From positions 574,282 through 638,281 of the forward strand of contig NZ_CP028105.1 of the NCBI RefSeq assembly GCF_003019675.1: 64,000 nucleotides of DNA, given 5' to 3'. A program made the translations under genes and the position numbers. The stretch comes from Fusobacterium ulcerans. GTDB taxonomy: Bacteria > Fusobacteriota > Fusobacteriia > Fusobacteriales > Fusobacteriaceae. The notes beneath the pieces are model-generated. The model searched no databases and was not told the DNA's origin. It saw only the letters and a program-made list of their open reading frames with translations. Below are positions 23,342 to 32,627 of this stretch, piece by piece (within the stretch, counting starts at the first letter, position 1; every line of letters starts with the position of its first letter).

Positions 23342-24553
23342 TTATGTCAACATGAAAAGCAGATAACTGTATACTGCTGTTATTGCTGTAAATATAATCA
23401 ATATAGGAAAAGTTTTCTTAACTAATTCTATAAAAGATACATCAAATGCTTCCGTCACTATCGCAAGACATATATGAGTTGGAGATACCTGCATTGCTAT
23501 ATAAGTCATACACATGAGAAGTATCATCAATGCAAGTCCTCCATCAGGTATAGTTGCAAAAGCAAGTGGCAAAGCCAGAGCTATTATTGCCTGTGATCCT
23601 GCTACTAGAGTTCCTATCACAAATATCAAAGAAAATATTATTGCTGGATGTATTGGAAGTTTTTCAAAATATTCAGGTAATCTTCCTATTACTCCTGTAA
23701 AAGTAAGAAGTTCTTTAAATATCATTATCATTACTGTACTTACTATCAATTTTGTTTCAAATGCTGTTTTTACCATAGGAATAAGTTCATCAACTGAAAA
23801 TTTATTTAAGATCGCTGATACTATTATCACTGGTATAACTGCCATGTATACAGGTATTTTTAATGTCAATATTATAGTTATAGTTACTGCTATTGGCCAT
23901 AAACTTATTATAAGATTTATTATGTCATCTTTTTTATCTTTTGATTGGCTGATTCCATTAGATTTAGGTATCTTTCTAACATAAAATACATATCCTAGAA
24001 TAAATAATATTGCTACCATAGGAAGCATTCCAACAACAAATTTCGTCATATCTACTCCTGATAAATCAAGAGCTAGAAGTATTGAGGAATATGTTGGAAG
24101 AAAGGCCTCTGATATATGTCTGTAATAACTTGTTACAAAAGTTTGTTCCTCTCTTGTTAAATAATCCCCACTAGCATTTTGAACTATCGGTGCTGCTATA
24201 AGTACAGCTCCAGCAGATGGAAGCAGCCCTATAACAAATGGTGCTATCATTGCATTTATTCTTCTGCTGTTGAATATATTATCCAAAGATTTTTCTGCTA
24301 ATAAAAGATGTCCTCTTTTCTCCATCATTCTCTGCACATATGTTATCGTATAAAAGGCAAGGACCAAAGATATTGTATCTTTGCTGGTACAAGATTTAAA
24401 TGCAAGCTGAAAAGAAGTTATTATAGGAATTCTATAGAGGATAACACTTATTACTGCTCCAACTAATATAGATATATACAGAGGTTTTTTTAATTTTATG
24501 AAAAATACTATCCCTGTAAATATGATAATTAATTTTATAATGTCCAAATTCAT
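23342..24553 (-). CDS. DUF401-family integral membrane permease
   Basis: 403 residues, about ten to eleven membrane segments, matching the DUF401 membrane family that is distantly related to anion or dicarboxylate permeases (MNLDIIKLIIIFTGIVFFIKLKKP; IAPFVIGLLPSAGAVLIAAPIV; MQVSPTHICLAIVTEAFDVS). Paired motifs of PSAG and QVSPTH in the two halves suggest an inverted-repeat transporter. First gene of an operon with the C-S lyase gene, so it may move a sulfur amino acid or a related organic anion (inference). A GTG just before the chosen ATG is an alternative start; the SD is weak (GGGG). Confidence 0.8.
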   Translation of the reverse strand: MNLDIIKLIIIFTGIVFFIKLKKPLYISILVGAVISVILYRIPIITSFQLAFKSCTSKDTISLVLAFYTITYVQRMMEKRGHLLLAEKSLDNIFNSRRINAMIAPFVIGLLPSAGAVLIAAPIVQNASGDYLTREEQTFVTSYYRHISEAFLPTYSSILLALDLSGVDMTKFVVGMLPMVAILFILGYVFYVRKIPKSNGISQSKDKKDDIINLIISLWPIAVTITIILTLKIPVYMAVIPVIIVSAILNKFSVDELIPMVKTAFETKLIVSTVMIMIFKELLTFTGVIGRLPEYFEKLPIHPAIIFSLIFVIGTLVAGSQAIIALALPLAFATIPDGGLALMILLMCMTYIAMQVSPTHICLAIVTEAFDVSFIELVKKTFPILIIFTAITAVYSYLLFMLT

Positions 24554-24604
24554 CACCCCAATATATTTTATGTTTAATGATTAAGTGTATTAACTATTTA
24601 ATAT

Positions 24605-24633
24605 CTTATACCACTTATCAACAATTATTTCAA
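24605..24633 (-). promoter_or_regulatory. Promoter of the DUF401-lyase operon
   Basis: TTGAAA (24628-24633), 17 bases, TATAAG (24605-24610) preceded by TGG. It lies in the 326-base gap 24554-24879, which otherwise holds only the large-loop terminator of the next operon (24771-24861). Confidence 0.65.
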
Positions 24634-24770
24634 GTTATTTTTCAACTCTTTTTGTTCTATTTTTATATTTTAAGTATTTATAAAGTAAATATAAGTATAA
24701 GCAAAATTAATTTTATTAGTTTTGAACACTGGTACGGTTTATACGTAAATAGATAATATTATATAAATAA

Positions 24771-24861
24771 AAATGAGGCCAACCAAAAAGTAGAGCAATT
24801 CTTAACAGTTATTAATTAAAAACTGCCAAAAATTAATTTTACTTACAAGTTAGCCTCATTT
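24771..24861 (-). terminator. Large-loop terminator of the long lpt-to-NCS2 gene string
   Basis: Outer stem AAATGAGGC (24771-24779) with GCCTCATTT (24853-24861), extended by AAC/GTT after one mismatch. The roughly 65-base inner region has its own small CAGTT/AACTG hairpin (24806-24825). On the minus strand the stem ends in TTTTTATTTA. It begins 18 bases after the NCS2 stop. The multi-branched shape is unusual for a plain terminator. Confidence 0.6.
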
Positions 24862-24879
24862 AATTTAGTATTATTTATT

Positions 24880-26184
24880 TTAGATCATAAGATTGACTAA
24901 GCAAAGTACTCCTATGAACATTAAAGTAATATTTATTTTTTTGAAATCACCAGTTACTAAGTGAAGAATTATATAAGTAAGAAATCCTAAACTCAATCCT
25001 ATACTGATACTATATGTTAAAGGCATCATTACAATAATAATAAATGCTGAAAATAAAGATTTCATATCTGTAAAATCTAAATCTTTAACATTTTTAAACA
25101 TATATCCTCCAACTATGATAAGAGCTGGTGCAGTTGCATATGCAGGAACTACTCCTACTATTGGTGAAAAGAATAATGCCCCTATAAACATCAGAGCTGT
25201 AACCACAGAAGCTAGACCAGTTCTTGCACCAACAGCTATTCCTGCTGCTGATTCAACGAAAGTAGTTACTGTACTTGTTCCAAGCATAGATCCAAATATT
25301 GTAGCACTTACATCTGTGTAAAGCATTCTTCCAAGACCTTTAATATGTCCTTTCTCATCTACCATTCCTATTTGTTTAGAACAAGAAATAAGAGTTCCCA
25401 ATGTGTCAAATAAATCAACAAACATAAATGAGAATATTGGTCCTATCAAAGAAAGTTTTAAAGCTGATAATATATCTAACTTCATAGCTATTGGAGCAAT
25501 ACTTGGAGGAAGAGATATTATTTGTTTAGGAACTTCTACATTTCCAGTTATAAAAGCTAGAATAGTAGAAACCATTATTCCGATAAGAATTCCACCTTTT
25601 ACTTGTTCTATTTCCAATACCATAGCTACAACAAGTCCAACTATTCCTATTATTACAGGAACTGTTATTGGTCCTAGTGCTACTAAAGTTGCTGGACTTG
25701 CTACTACTAATCCAAGATTTTTAAGTCCTATCAAAGTAATGAACATTCCAATTCCTCCACCTACTGCTATTTTAAGTGGAAGAGGTATAGCATTTGCAAT
25801 TCTTTCTCTTATTCCACCTATTGAAAGTAAAAGGAAAAAGAATCCAGAAATAAATACAATACCAAGTGCTGTTTCCCAAGGCACTCCTTTACCTAATACA
25901 AGAGTATAAGTAAAAAATGCGTTTAATCCCATTCCAGGAGCCAATGCAAATGGAGCATTTGCCCAAACTCCAGATAATAAAGTTGCTACTGCTGACGCCA
26001 GACAAGTTACTGTTATCAAAGCTCCAACATCCATCCCTGCATCCCCAAGTATAGATGGATTTACAAAGATAATATAAGACATTGCCAAAAATGTTGTTAC
26101 TCCTCCAATGACTTCTTGTCTTATTGTGCTTCCTCTTTCAGATATTTTAAACATTCCTTCTAAAATACCATTGTTTTGTGACAT
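24880..26184 (-). CDS. NCS2-family nucleobase permease (AzgA/PbuG type)
   Basis: 434 residues, about 12-14 membrane segments. GSTIRQEVIGGVTTFLAMSYIIFVNP, ANAPFALAPGMGLNAFFTYTLVLG and FMFVDLFDTLGTLISCSKQIGMVD are the hallmarks of the AzgA/PbuG branch that imports adenine, guanine or hypoxanthine with protons. It follows the rluA-type gene by 23 bases and is the last gene of the string. No purine riboswitch precedes it. Exact base specificity is not readable. Confidence 0.92.
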   Translation of the reverse strand: MSQNNGILEGMFKISERGSTIRQEVIGGVTTFLAMSYIIFVNPSILGDAGMDVGALITVTCLASAVATLLSGVWANAPFALAPGMGLNAFFTYTLVLGKGVPWETALGIVFISGFFFLLLSIGGIRERIANAIPLPLKIAVGGGIGMFITLIGLKNLGLVVASPATLVALGPITVPVIIGIVGLVVAMVLEIEQVKGGILIGIMVSTILAFITGNVEVPKQIISLPPSIAPIAMKLDILSALKLSLIGPIFSFMFVDLFDTLGTLISCSKQIGMVDEKGHIKGLGRMLYTDVSATIFGSMLGTSTVTTFVESAAGIAVGARTGLASVVTALMFIGALFFSPIVGVVPAYATAPALIIVGGYMFKNVKDLDFTDMKSLFSAFIIIVMMPLTYSISIGLSLGFLTYIILHLVTGDFKKINITLMFIGVLCLVNLMI

Positions 26185-26207
26185 TTTCTTTCCTCCTATG
26201 TTAAAAT

Positions 26208-27080
26208 TTAATTACTACCAAGTCTTTTAATATACTCATCTGGAATAGGGAGGTCTATCTCTATTCCGTATTTATTTATTTTTAAGTAGTGAGAAAACAG
26301 ATACATTATTTTCTCTTTTCCTTTTCCATATTTAGTGTCACCTATTATTGCATTTCCCATATTAGCTAATTGAACTCTTAGCTGGTGTGTTCTTCCACTT
26401 CCAAGAGTTCCTTCAAGAAGAGTACAGTCCTTTCCATATTTTTTCACTTTAAAAAAACTTAGGCTTTCCTTTGCTCCCTCTTCAAATTTTTCCACTTCTA
26501 TTACTTTATCTTCTATTTTTTTCAAATAACTTTTTATAGTAAACTCTTTATCCTTTACTTTTCCTTCTACAAGTATATAATACCTCTTGTCTATATTCCT
26601 GTTTCTTATCTCTTCAGCAAGTTCTCTAGCTGTCACCAAAGATTTAGCTCCTATAATCAATCCAGAAGTTGCCTTATCAATTCTATTTACAAAATTAAAA
26701 TTAGGATTTTTCAAATATCCTTTTAATAGCTCTGATATTCCAAAATCATAACCGCTTCCTTTATGCATGACCATATTATTTTTTTTATTGAAAATAAGAA
26801 CATTTTCATTTTCATAAACAATAGATTTTTTTATTTTTTCAATTTCTTTATCTTCAACTTCTAGTAATTTTTCTTCTTTTGTTTCTCCGCCTTTGAAGAA
26901 AACTTTTATCTCATCATTGAGCTGAAGCCTATAATTTTCTTTGCTTTTCTTACCATTAACTTTTATCTTCCCAGTTCTTATTCCTTTAAAAATTTCAGTT
27001 AAAGGTATATCTTCATATTTCTTTCTAAGAAATTTATCCAGCCTTACATCTTCAAACTCTTTATCTACTATATATTCCAT
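26208..27080 (-). CDS. RluA-family pseudouridine synthase
   Basis: 290 residues. An S4-like N-terminal domain (YIVDKEFEDVRLDKFLRKKY...GKIKVNGKKSKENYRLQLND) precedes the catalytic domain with VNRIDKATSGLIIGAKS (catalytic Asp in the RID motif) and GSGRTHQLRVQLANMG. It isomerises uridines in rRNA or tRNA; the position modified (RluC/RluD-like) cannot be told by eye. The start overlaps closely with rodA (7-base gap). Confidence 0.92.
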   Translation of the reverse strand: MEYIVDKEFEDVRLDKFLRKKYEDIPLTEIFKGIRTGKIKVNGKKSKENYRLQLNDEIKVFFKGGETKEEKLLEVEDKEIEKIKKSIVYENENVLIFNKKNNMVMHKGSGYDFGISELLKGYLKNPNFNFVNRIDKATSGLIIGAKSLVTARELAEEIRNRNIDKRYYILVEGKVKDKEFTIKSYLKKIEDKVIEVEKFEEGAKESLSFFKVKKYGKDCTLLEGTLGSGRTHQLRVQLANMGNAIIGDTKYGKGKEKIMYLFSHYLKINKYGIEIDLPIPDEYIKRLGSN

Positions 27081-27087
27081 ATTACTC

Positions 27088-28194
27088 CTAATCTCTATAC
27101 ATTTTTACACTTTGAACTATTCCAAGCATCATAAAACTTATCAAAAGAGATGTTCCTCCATAGCTCATTAAAAGAAGAGGTTTTCCAGTTACTGGCATTA
27201 TTCCCATTATCATTCCAACATTTATTATCAGATGGAACAAAAATATAGATGCTATTCCATAACAAACCAGTCTTCCATATTTATCTTCTGTAGTATCTGC
27301 TATATAGACTATCTGTAAAATCAGAATAAGATACAGTCCTAATAAAACAATTCCTCCAATAAATCCTCTCTCCTCCAGAAATACTGAACCTATAAAGTCT
27401 GTATGTGCTTCTGGAAGGAATCTCAATTTACTTTGAGTACTGTTCAGAAATCCTTTTCCATAAAGACCTCCTGAACCTATAGCTATCATAGACTGTGTAA
27501 CATTCCAACCACTTCCTAAAAGATCTGCTTCAGGATTTAGAAATGTAAGCACCCTTTGTTTTTGATAATCTTTTAAAAAGAAGAAAAAGGCTGTTGGCAC
27601 AGAAACTATTCCTGTGATAACCATTATTATTATTGATTTCCAGTCTATTCCATGTATAAATATAAGGACAAAATAAGTCATCATAAGTATCAGAGCTGTT
27701 CCCAAATCAGGCTGTTTTAATATCAATAAAAATACTGGAAGAATATGAAGAAATGATATCAAAACACTTTTTAATCCAATAAACCTATCTCTATATTTTG
27801 AAACAAGAAATTCTGAAAAAGTCAAGATAACCAGTATCTTTCCAATTTCAGAAGGCTGTATACTTATAGGACCAAGATCTATCCATCTTTGAGCTCCAAG
27901 TCTCTTTACTCCAACTACATATACTGAAAGCAGAATTAAAATATTAAGTATGTAGATTAATTTATAATATTTTGCATATTTTCTATAATCTATAAAAGAG
28001 AAAAATAGATATACAAATATACCTATGATCCCCCAAAAAGCTTCTCTTTTATAAAAAAGAGTAGTTTTATGTATAGTAGCACTGTAGATTGTCAGTACAC
28101 TTATCACAACGATAATCACTGCATTAAGCAGAAGAAGATTGTTCATTTTTTTTATCTTTTTTAAAATCAAAGCTGTATCTCTGCTTTTTCCCAT
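27088..28194 (-). CDS. rodA: Rod shape-determining SEDS glycosyltransferase RodA
   Basis: 368 residues with about ten membrane segments. SEDS family marks: LGAQRWIDLGPISIQPSEIGKILVIL, the GIDWKS region, GSGGLYGKGFLNSTQSKLRFLPEAHTDFIGSVFLEERGF and the C-terminal MSYGGTSLLISFMMLG. RodA polymerises peptidoglycan glycan strands in the elongasome. A class B PBP (mrdA) and mreB are not adjacent. FtsW is the alternative; the SQPSEI-type and NSTQSKLRFLPE motifs favour RodA. Confidence 0.9.
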   Translation of the reverse strand: MGKSRDTALILKKIKKMNNLLLLNAVIIVVISVLTIYSATIHKTTLFYKREAFWGIIGIFVYLFFSFIDYRKYAKYYKLIYILNILILLSVYVVGVKRLGAQRWIDLGPISIQPSEIGKILVILTFSEFLVSKYRDRFIGLKSVLISFLHILPVFLLILKQPDLGTALILMMTYFVLIFIHGIDWKSIIIMVITGIVSVPTAFFFFLKDYQKQRVLTFLNPEADLLGSGWNVTQSMIAIGSGGLYGKGFLNSTQSKLRFLPEAHTDFIGSVFLEERGFIGGIVLLGLYLILILQIVYIADTTEDKYGRLVCYGIASIFLFHLIINVGMIMGIMPVTGKPLLLMSYGGTSLLISFMMLGIVQSVKMYRD

Positions 28195-28207
28195 ATACTG
28201 CTACTCC

Positions 28208-28648
28208 TTACTTTCCTGTATGACCAAATCCCCCTGCTCCTCTTTCAGTTTCATCTAAAGAATCCACTTCTACAAATTCCATTTGTGCAACTTTATTTAA
28301 AACAAGCTGTCCTATTCTCTCTTGAGGATTTATTACATATTCATCTTTACTAAGATTTACCATTATTACTTTTAATTCCCCTCTGTAATCGCTGTCGATA
28401 GTTCCAGGAGTATTCAAAAGAGTTATTCCATGTTTGATTGCAAGTCCGCTTCTAGGTCTTACCTGTACCTCATATCCTTCTGGTATAGCTATTTTAAGTC
28501 CTGTTGGAACTAATACTCTCTCTAGTGAACCCATTACTATTGGTTCCTCTATATTTGCTCTTACATCCATTCCTGCTGATCCTGACGTTTCATATTTAGG
28601 AAGTGATACATTTTCTTCTCTTACTACTTTAACTATAACTTTTTCCAT
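28208..28648 (-). CDS. dut: dUTP diphosphatase
   Basis: 146 residues, trimeric all-beta dUTPase. All five motifs are present: SAGMDVRAN (I), RPRSGLAIKHG (II), GTIDSDYRGE (III), ERIGQLVLNK (IV) and RGAGGFGHTGK (V). It removes dUTP and supplies dUMP. SD AAAGGAG before the ATG; 13-base gaps on both sides in the string. Confidence 0.97.
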   Translation of the reverse strand: MEKVIVKVVREENVSLPKYETSGSAGMDVRANIEEPIVMGSLERVLVPTGLKIAIPEGYEVQVRPRSGLAIKHGITLLNTPGTIDSDYRGELKVIMVNLSKDEYVINPQERIGQLVLNKVAQMEFVEVDSLDETERGAGGFGHTGK

Positions 28649-28660
28649 TATTAATCTCCT

Positions 28661-29884
28661 TTATATATCTCCAAGTATCGTGCAAGAATAGAATTCCTCT
28701 TGGAATAAATATTCTGCTGTCTTTTTTATATCTTCTAATGTTATATTTTCTATTTTTGATATTATCTCATCAATTTCAGTTACTCTTCCATAGAGCATAT
28801 AAGTACTTGCCATTCTTGTCATTTTTCCTTTACTGTTTTCAAGGCTGAAAGTAAGCATACTTAAAAATTGATTTTTAGATTTTTGAAGCTCATATGGAGT
28901 TATTCCATTTTTCTTTATATCTTCAAATTCATCTTTGATTATATCTATAACTTCCTGATAACTTTCTTTAGTAGTCCCTGCATATATAGTGAAAAGTCCT
29001 CCCTCTATAAATGCTGTTCCATAGCTGTAAACTGAATAAGCTAATCCTCTTTCTTCTCTTATCTTTTGAAACAATCTTGAACTCATATTTCCTGCCAGTA
29101 CACTTGAAATTATAGCTCCTGGATATTTCATATCTTCTATCTGGCTGTTTCCTCTTGTATTAAAACAAAGATGTACTTGATTAGTTTCCCTCTTTATTCT
29201 ATTTTCTCCATGATTTATTGTAAAAGAGGCATCCATCTCTCTTTTGAAATTACTGTCTCTGAATTTTCCCAAACTTTTATTCAATTCTGCTACTACATGA
29301 TCAAAATCTATTTTTCCTGCAACAGATACTACTATATTTGATGCCACATACTGTTCATCAAAATATTTTAGAAATTTTTCTCTAGTAATATTATTAAGGC
29401 TCTCTATAGTTCCCAATACTATATTTGACTGAACTCCAGTTATTGCATATTTTACATTTTCATCATGTACTATCTCTTCTGGAATATCATCATACATTCT
29501 TATCTCTTCTATTATTACATTTCTCTCTTTATCTAAATTTTCCTGTGTAAAAGTAGAATTTAAAAACATATCTGACAATACATCTATACCAGTATCAATT
29601 TTACTTGAAAGCATCTGAATATAGTAAGCAGTCATATCTCTGCTTGTATAGGCATTTATTAATCCACCTTCATTATCTATCAACTCAGATATTTCTTTTG
29701 CACTTCTAGTTTTTGTCCCTTTGAACATCATATGTTCTATAAAATGAGAAACTCCGCTTTCATCTGGATATTCGTTCCTTGACCCAGTATTAACAAATAT
29801 CCCTAGACTTACAGTACTTACACTGTCTATATTTTCCATTAAAACAGGTATACCGTTGTCTAATTTTCTTATTTCTATATTCAT
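28661..29884 (-). CDS. M16-family zinc peptidase
   Basis: 407 residues, pitrilysin/processing-peptidase type. HFIEHMMFKGT contains the inverted HxxEH zinc site (about 47-51) with the distal Glu in the NVIIEEIRMYDDIPEE region about 75 residues later; the second half has the C-terminal domain with RIREERGLAYSVYS. A small single-chain YmxG-like M16B peptidase, usually encoded next to dut in Firmicutes. It may process peptides or envelope proteins; substrate unknown. Confidence 0.93.
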   Translation of the reverse strand: MNIEIRKLDNGIPVLMENIDSVSTVSLGIFVNTGSRNEYPDESGVSHFIEHMMFKGTKTRSAKEISELIDNEGGLINAYTSRDMTAYYIQMLSSKIDTGIDVLSDMFLNSTFTQENLDKERNVIIEEIRMYDDIPEEIVHDENVKYAITGVQSNIVLGTIESLNNITREKFLKYFDEQYVASNIVVSVAGKIDFDHVVAELNKSLGKFRDSNFKREMDASFTINHGENRIKRETNQVHLCFNTRGNSQIEDMKYPGAIISSVLAGNMSSRLFQKIREERGLAYSVYSYGTAFIEGGLFTIYAGTTKESYQEVIDIIKDEFEDIKKNGITPYELQKSKNQFLSMLTFSLENSKGKMTRMASTYMLYGRVTEIDEIISKIENITLEDIKKTAEYLFQEEFYSCTILGDI

Positions 29885-29899
29885 TTACTCACTCCACTC

Positions 29900-30988
29900 T
29901 TAATATTCTGCTCTATACATAAAATATATTCCAATTCCTAGAAAAATTATGTTAGGAATCCATCCGCTTATAAATGGATTTAAAAATCCATTTATACTTA
30001 AAGCTTCAAAAGAAGCCTGTACTATATAATACCCATAACCTAAAGCTACAGACAGTGCCATACTTATTGCTGAAGCTCCTCTTACATATCTGCTTCCAAG
30101 AGATAAACCTAAGAAAGAAATTATGAAACTTGAAAATGGAAAAGAATATCTATTTCCTATCTCAACAAGAAGCTCTCTTGTATCTCCACCTATACTTTTT
30201 ATTTCTCTTACAGATTTTTTTAATTCTTTTATTGTAAGGGTTTTAGGCTCTACACTTTTAGTTATAAATTTTTCTGGTTCATCATCATATTTATTTTCTG
30301 TAAAAATCTTAACTTCTTTTGGCTTTTCAAGTTTTTCACCATCATAAATATTGGCATCTTTCAATACCCATACTTTTTTACTAAAATTATATCTTCCTTC
30401 TTTTGCAGTTATTATTCTTTCAACTTTATTAAATTCTTCATTTAAATCAACTATCTCTATATTTTCACCAAAACCAGTTTCTCTGTTTATTTTTCCCATG
30501 AGATAAACATAATTAGAATTTTCACCTCTCAGAAAAGCATTTTTCTTTTCTACTGGCATCTCTCTTTTTGCTCTTTCTCCATCTTTTATCTCTCTATTTT
30601 TTCTTACTGAATATGGATAAAGACTGTCATTTATATAGAACACCATTACAGCTATCACTGCTGAAATACAAATAGGAAACAGCACTATTCTTTTAAAGCT
30701 TATTCCAGCTGTTTTCAATGATATTATTTCTAGGTTTGAAGCCATAGAACTCACTGTCATTAATGATCCCAAAAGCACTGCCAGAGGGGCCACATCTATT
30801 AATATCTTTGGTATCATTGTAAGAATATAAGTTATAGATTCATTTGCTGAAAATCTTCCGTCACTTACATATCTTATAACCTTAAATAACTGACTTACTA
30901 AAAATATTCCTACAAAAGCGATCAAACTAAGGAAAAATGATTTTATAAAATTTTTACTTATGTATTTATCTATTATTTTTATTTTCAT
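29900..30988 (-). CDS. lptG: LPS export permease LptG
   Basis: 362 residues of the YjgP/YjgQ family: IIDKYISKNFIKSFFLSLIAF at the N-terminus, three membrane helices, a periplasmic beta-jellyroll domain (about 130-255), then three more helices. With LptF and two LptB it extracts LPS from the inner membrane. It follows lptF directly (stop and start adjacent). The assignment as LptG rather than LptF rests on order and similarity of the opening to LptG. Confidence 0.9.
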   Translation of the reverse strand: MKIKIIDKYISKNFIKSFFLSLIAFVGIFLVSQLFKVIRYVSDGRFSANESITYILTMIPKILIDVAPLAVLLGSLMTVSSMASNLEIISLKTAGISFKRIVLFPICISAVIAVMVFYINDSLYPYSVRKNREIKDGERAKREMPVEKKNAFLRGENSNYVYLMGKINRETGFGENIEIVDLNEEFNKVERIITAKEGRYNFSKKVWVLKDANIYDGEKLEKPKEVKIFTENKYDDEPEKFITKSVEPKTLTIKELKKSVREIKSIGGDTRELLVEIGNRYSFPFSSFIISFLGLSLGSRYVRGASAISMALSVALGYGYYIVQASFEALSINGFLNPFISGWIPNIIFLGIGIYFMYRAEY

Positions 30989-32065
30989 TTATATCCCCCT
31001 AGATTTTTTCTTATAGAAATAGAAAGTCACTAAAAATAAAATTATATTTGGTGTCCATACTCCTACAAATGGAGGAATTTTACCTCTGTTAGCCATAACC
31101 ATTCCTATATTCAGGAATGTTATATATGAAAATATTACTACAAGGCTCAAAGCAAAGTTAGCTCCTTTTCCACTTCTGTGATGTCCTATGGAAATAAATA
31201 CTCCCAATAGAGAAAGCATTATTGTGGATAATGGAAGAGCCAGTTTTCTATTTATTTCTACTTTATATGGTATTTTTTCATTTTGAGGCAGATCTTTCAT
31301 TTCTTTAAGAAGCATACTTATACTCATAGCTTCAATATCTTTTACTTTTATATCTATTCCATCAAAGTAAGCATCAAGAGGAACTTTTTTATCATCAAAT
31401 TCTCCTCTCAATTTTTCTTTTCCATCTTTATCAAAATCGTAAAATTTAGAATCTGTTATCACCATTGAAGAATCTTTCCAGTAGGCTTCCTTTCCAACCA
31501 ACACAGTAGGAAATTCTACATCTTCATTTTTCTGAAATATAAGCACTCCCTGAGCAACTCTGTCTTTTCCTTCTATTCTGTCTATATAGAGATTATATTC
31601 CTCAACTTCATCTATAAAAGTTTTCTCTTTTAACTGAAATACAGGATTTTCATAAGCTATCTTAGTAGTTATATATTGTAGTTTACTAAAAGATCTTGGA
31701 ATTATACTTTCTTGAAGAAAAAATATAAAAAGTGTAGTAGCACAAGCTAATATAAATATAGGTTTTACAATCCCTCTAAGGTCCATACCTATTGAACTCA
31801 TAGCTGTTGCTTCACTGGTTCTTGTAAATTTTGAAAATGTCAGCATTACCCCTAAAAATATTCCCATAGGAATAGTCTGTGATAAAATAGGAGGAAGATA
31901 AAACGACAATATCCTCATTATATCAATTATTGATATCCCTTTTACTATTATATTTTCCATCATAGCCACTATGATATCTATCAGGAAAATAAATGTAAAG
32001 AGCGAGATACCAAATAATATTGGCATTTTCACCTCTTCTAAAATATATTTTTCTATTATTTTCAT
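30989..32065 (-). CDS. lptF: LPS export permease LptF
   Basis: 358 residues, YjgP/YjgQ family: IIEKYILEEVKMPILFGISLFTFIF, the FTRTSEATAMSSIGMDL coupling helix region that contacts LptB, a periplasmic domain (about 130-245) and C-terminal helices. Partner of LptG (next gene). lptB is 8 kb upstream in the same string. SD TAGGAG before the ATG; 9 bases after cvpA. Confidence 0.9.
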   Translation of the reverse strand: MKIIEKYILEEVKMPILFGISLFTFIFLIDIIVAMMENIIVKGISIIDIMRILSFYLPPILSQTIPMGIFLGVMLTFSKFTRTSEATAMSSIGMDLRGIVKPIFILACATTLFIFFLQESIIPRSFSKLQYITTKIAYENPVFQLKEKTFIDEVEEYNLYIDRIEGKDRVAQGVLIFQKNEDVEFPTVLVGKEAYWKDSSMVITDSKFYDFDKDGKEKLRGEFDDKKVPLDAYFDGIDIKVKDIEAMSISMLLKEMKDLPQNEKIPYKVEINRKLALPLSTIMLSLLGVFISIGHHRSGKGANFALSLVVIFSYITFLNIGMVMANRGKIPPFVGVWTPNIILFLVTFYFYKKKSRGI

Positions 32066-32074
32066 AAATTTCTC

Positions 32075-32608
32075 CTAAAAAAGTTTATTGACATATCTAT
32101 TAATTAATTCCAAATTTTTCAATTCCTTTATTTTATCTTGAAAAACTTCAGGTACATATTTTTCTATATTTGGAACCACTTCTAGAAAAATTTCATTTGT
32201 ATAACTTCCTTTAGAATATTTCTTTAGACTTGTATACATGTCTGTTGAATAATTATAAATTAAAAGAATAAGAACAGAAAGAAGTACTCCTTTTGCTATT
32301 CCAATTACTCCTCCTAATACCCTTGTTGCAATTCCTTTGCTCTGATTTTTAAGTATATTTCTCACTAGATGTATCACTATTCCAAGTAAAATATACACTG
32401 CCCAGAAAGTTATTATATACGTCACAAAATAACGATCTTTATCTTTTGACAGTCCTAAAAACTCTATTACAGCTGGAGTATATTTTTTAGCAATAATAAA
32501 ATTTACTACCAGTCCAAAGATAGCCAAAAATTCAACAAACAATCCATTTCTTAATCCATAAAGAAGAGAAAAAACTATTATGATTCCTATTATTATATCT
32601 AAATACAT
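32075..32608 (-). CDS. CvpA-family inner-membrane protein
   Basis: 177 residues, four or five membrane segments: MYLDIIIGIIIVFSLLYGLRNG and the RVLGGVIGIAKGVLLSVLILL helix match CvpA (colicin V production protein). CvpA proteins affect envelope integrity but their mechanism is open. The C-terminal 35 residues are soluble and charged. Located between the RlmI-type methyltransferase and lptF. Confidence 0.88.
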   Translation of the reverse strand: MYLDIIIGIIIVFSLLYGLRNGLFVEFLAIFGLVVNFIIAKKYTPAVIEFLGLSKDKDRYFVTYIITFWAVYILLGIVIHLVRNILKNQSKGIATRVLGGVIGIAKGVLLSVLILLIYNYSTDMYTSLKKYSKGSYTNEIFLEVVPNIEKYVPEVFQDKIKELKNLELINRYVNKLF

Positions 32609-32627
32609 CCCCTATCACCTTTCTTTT

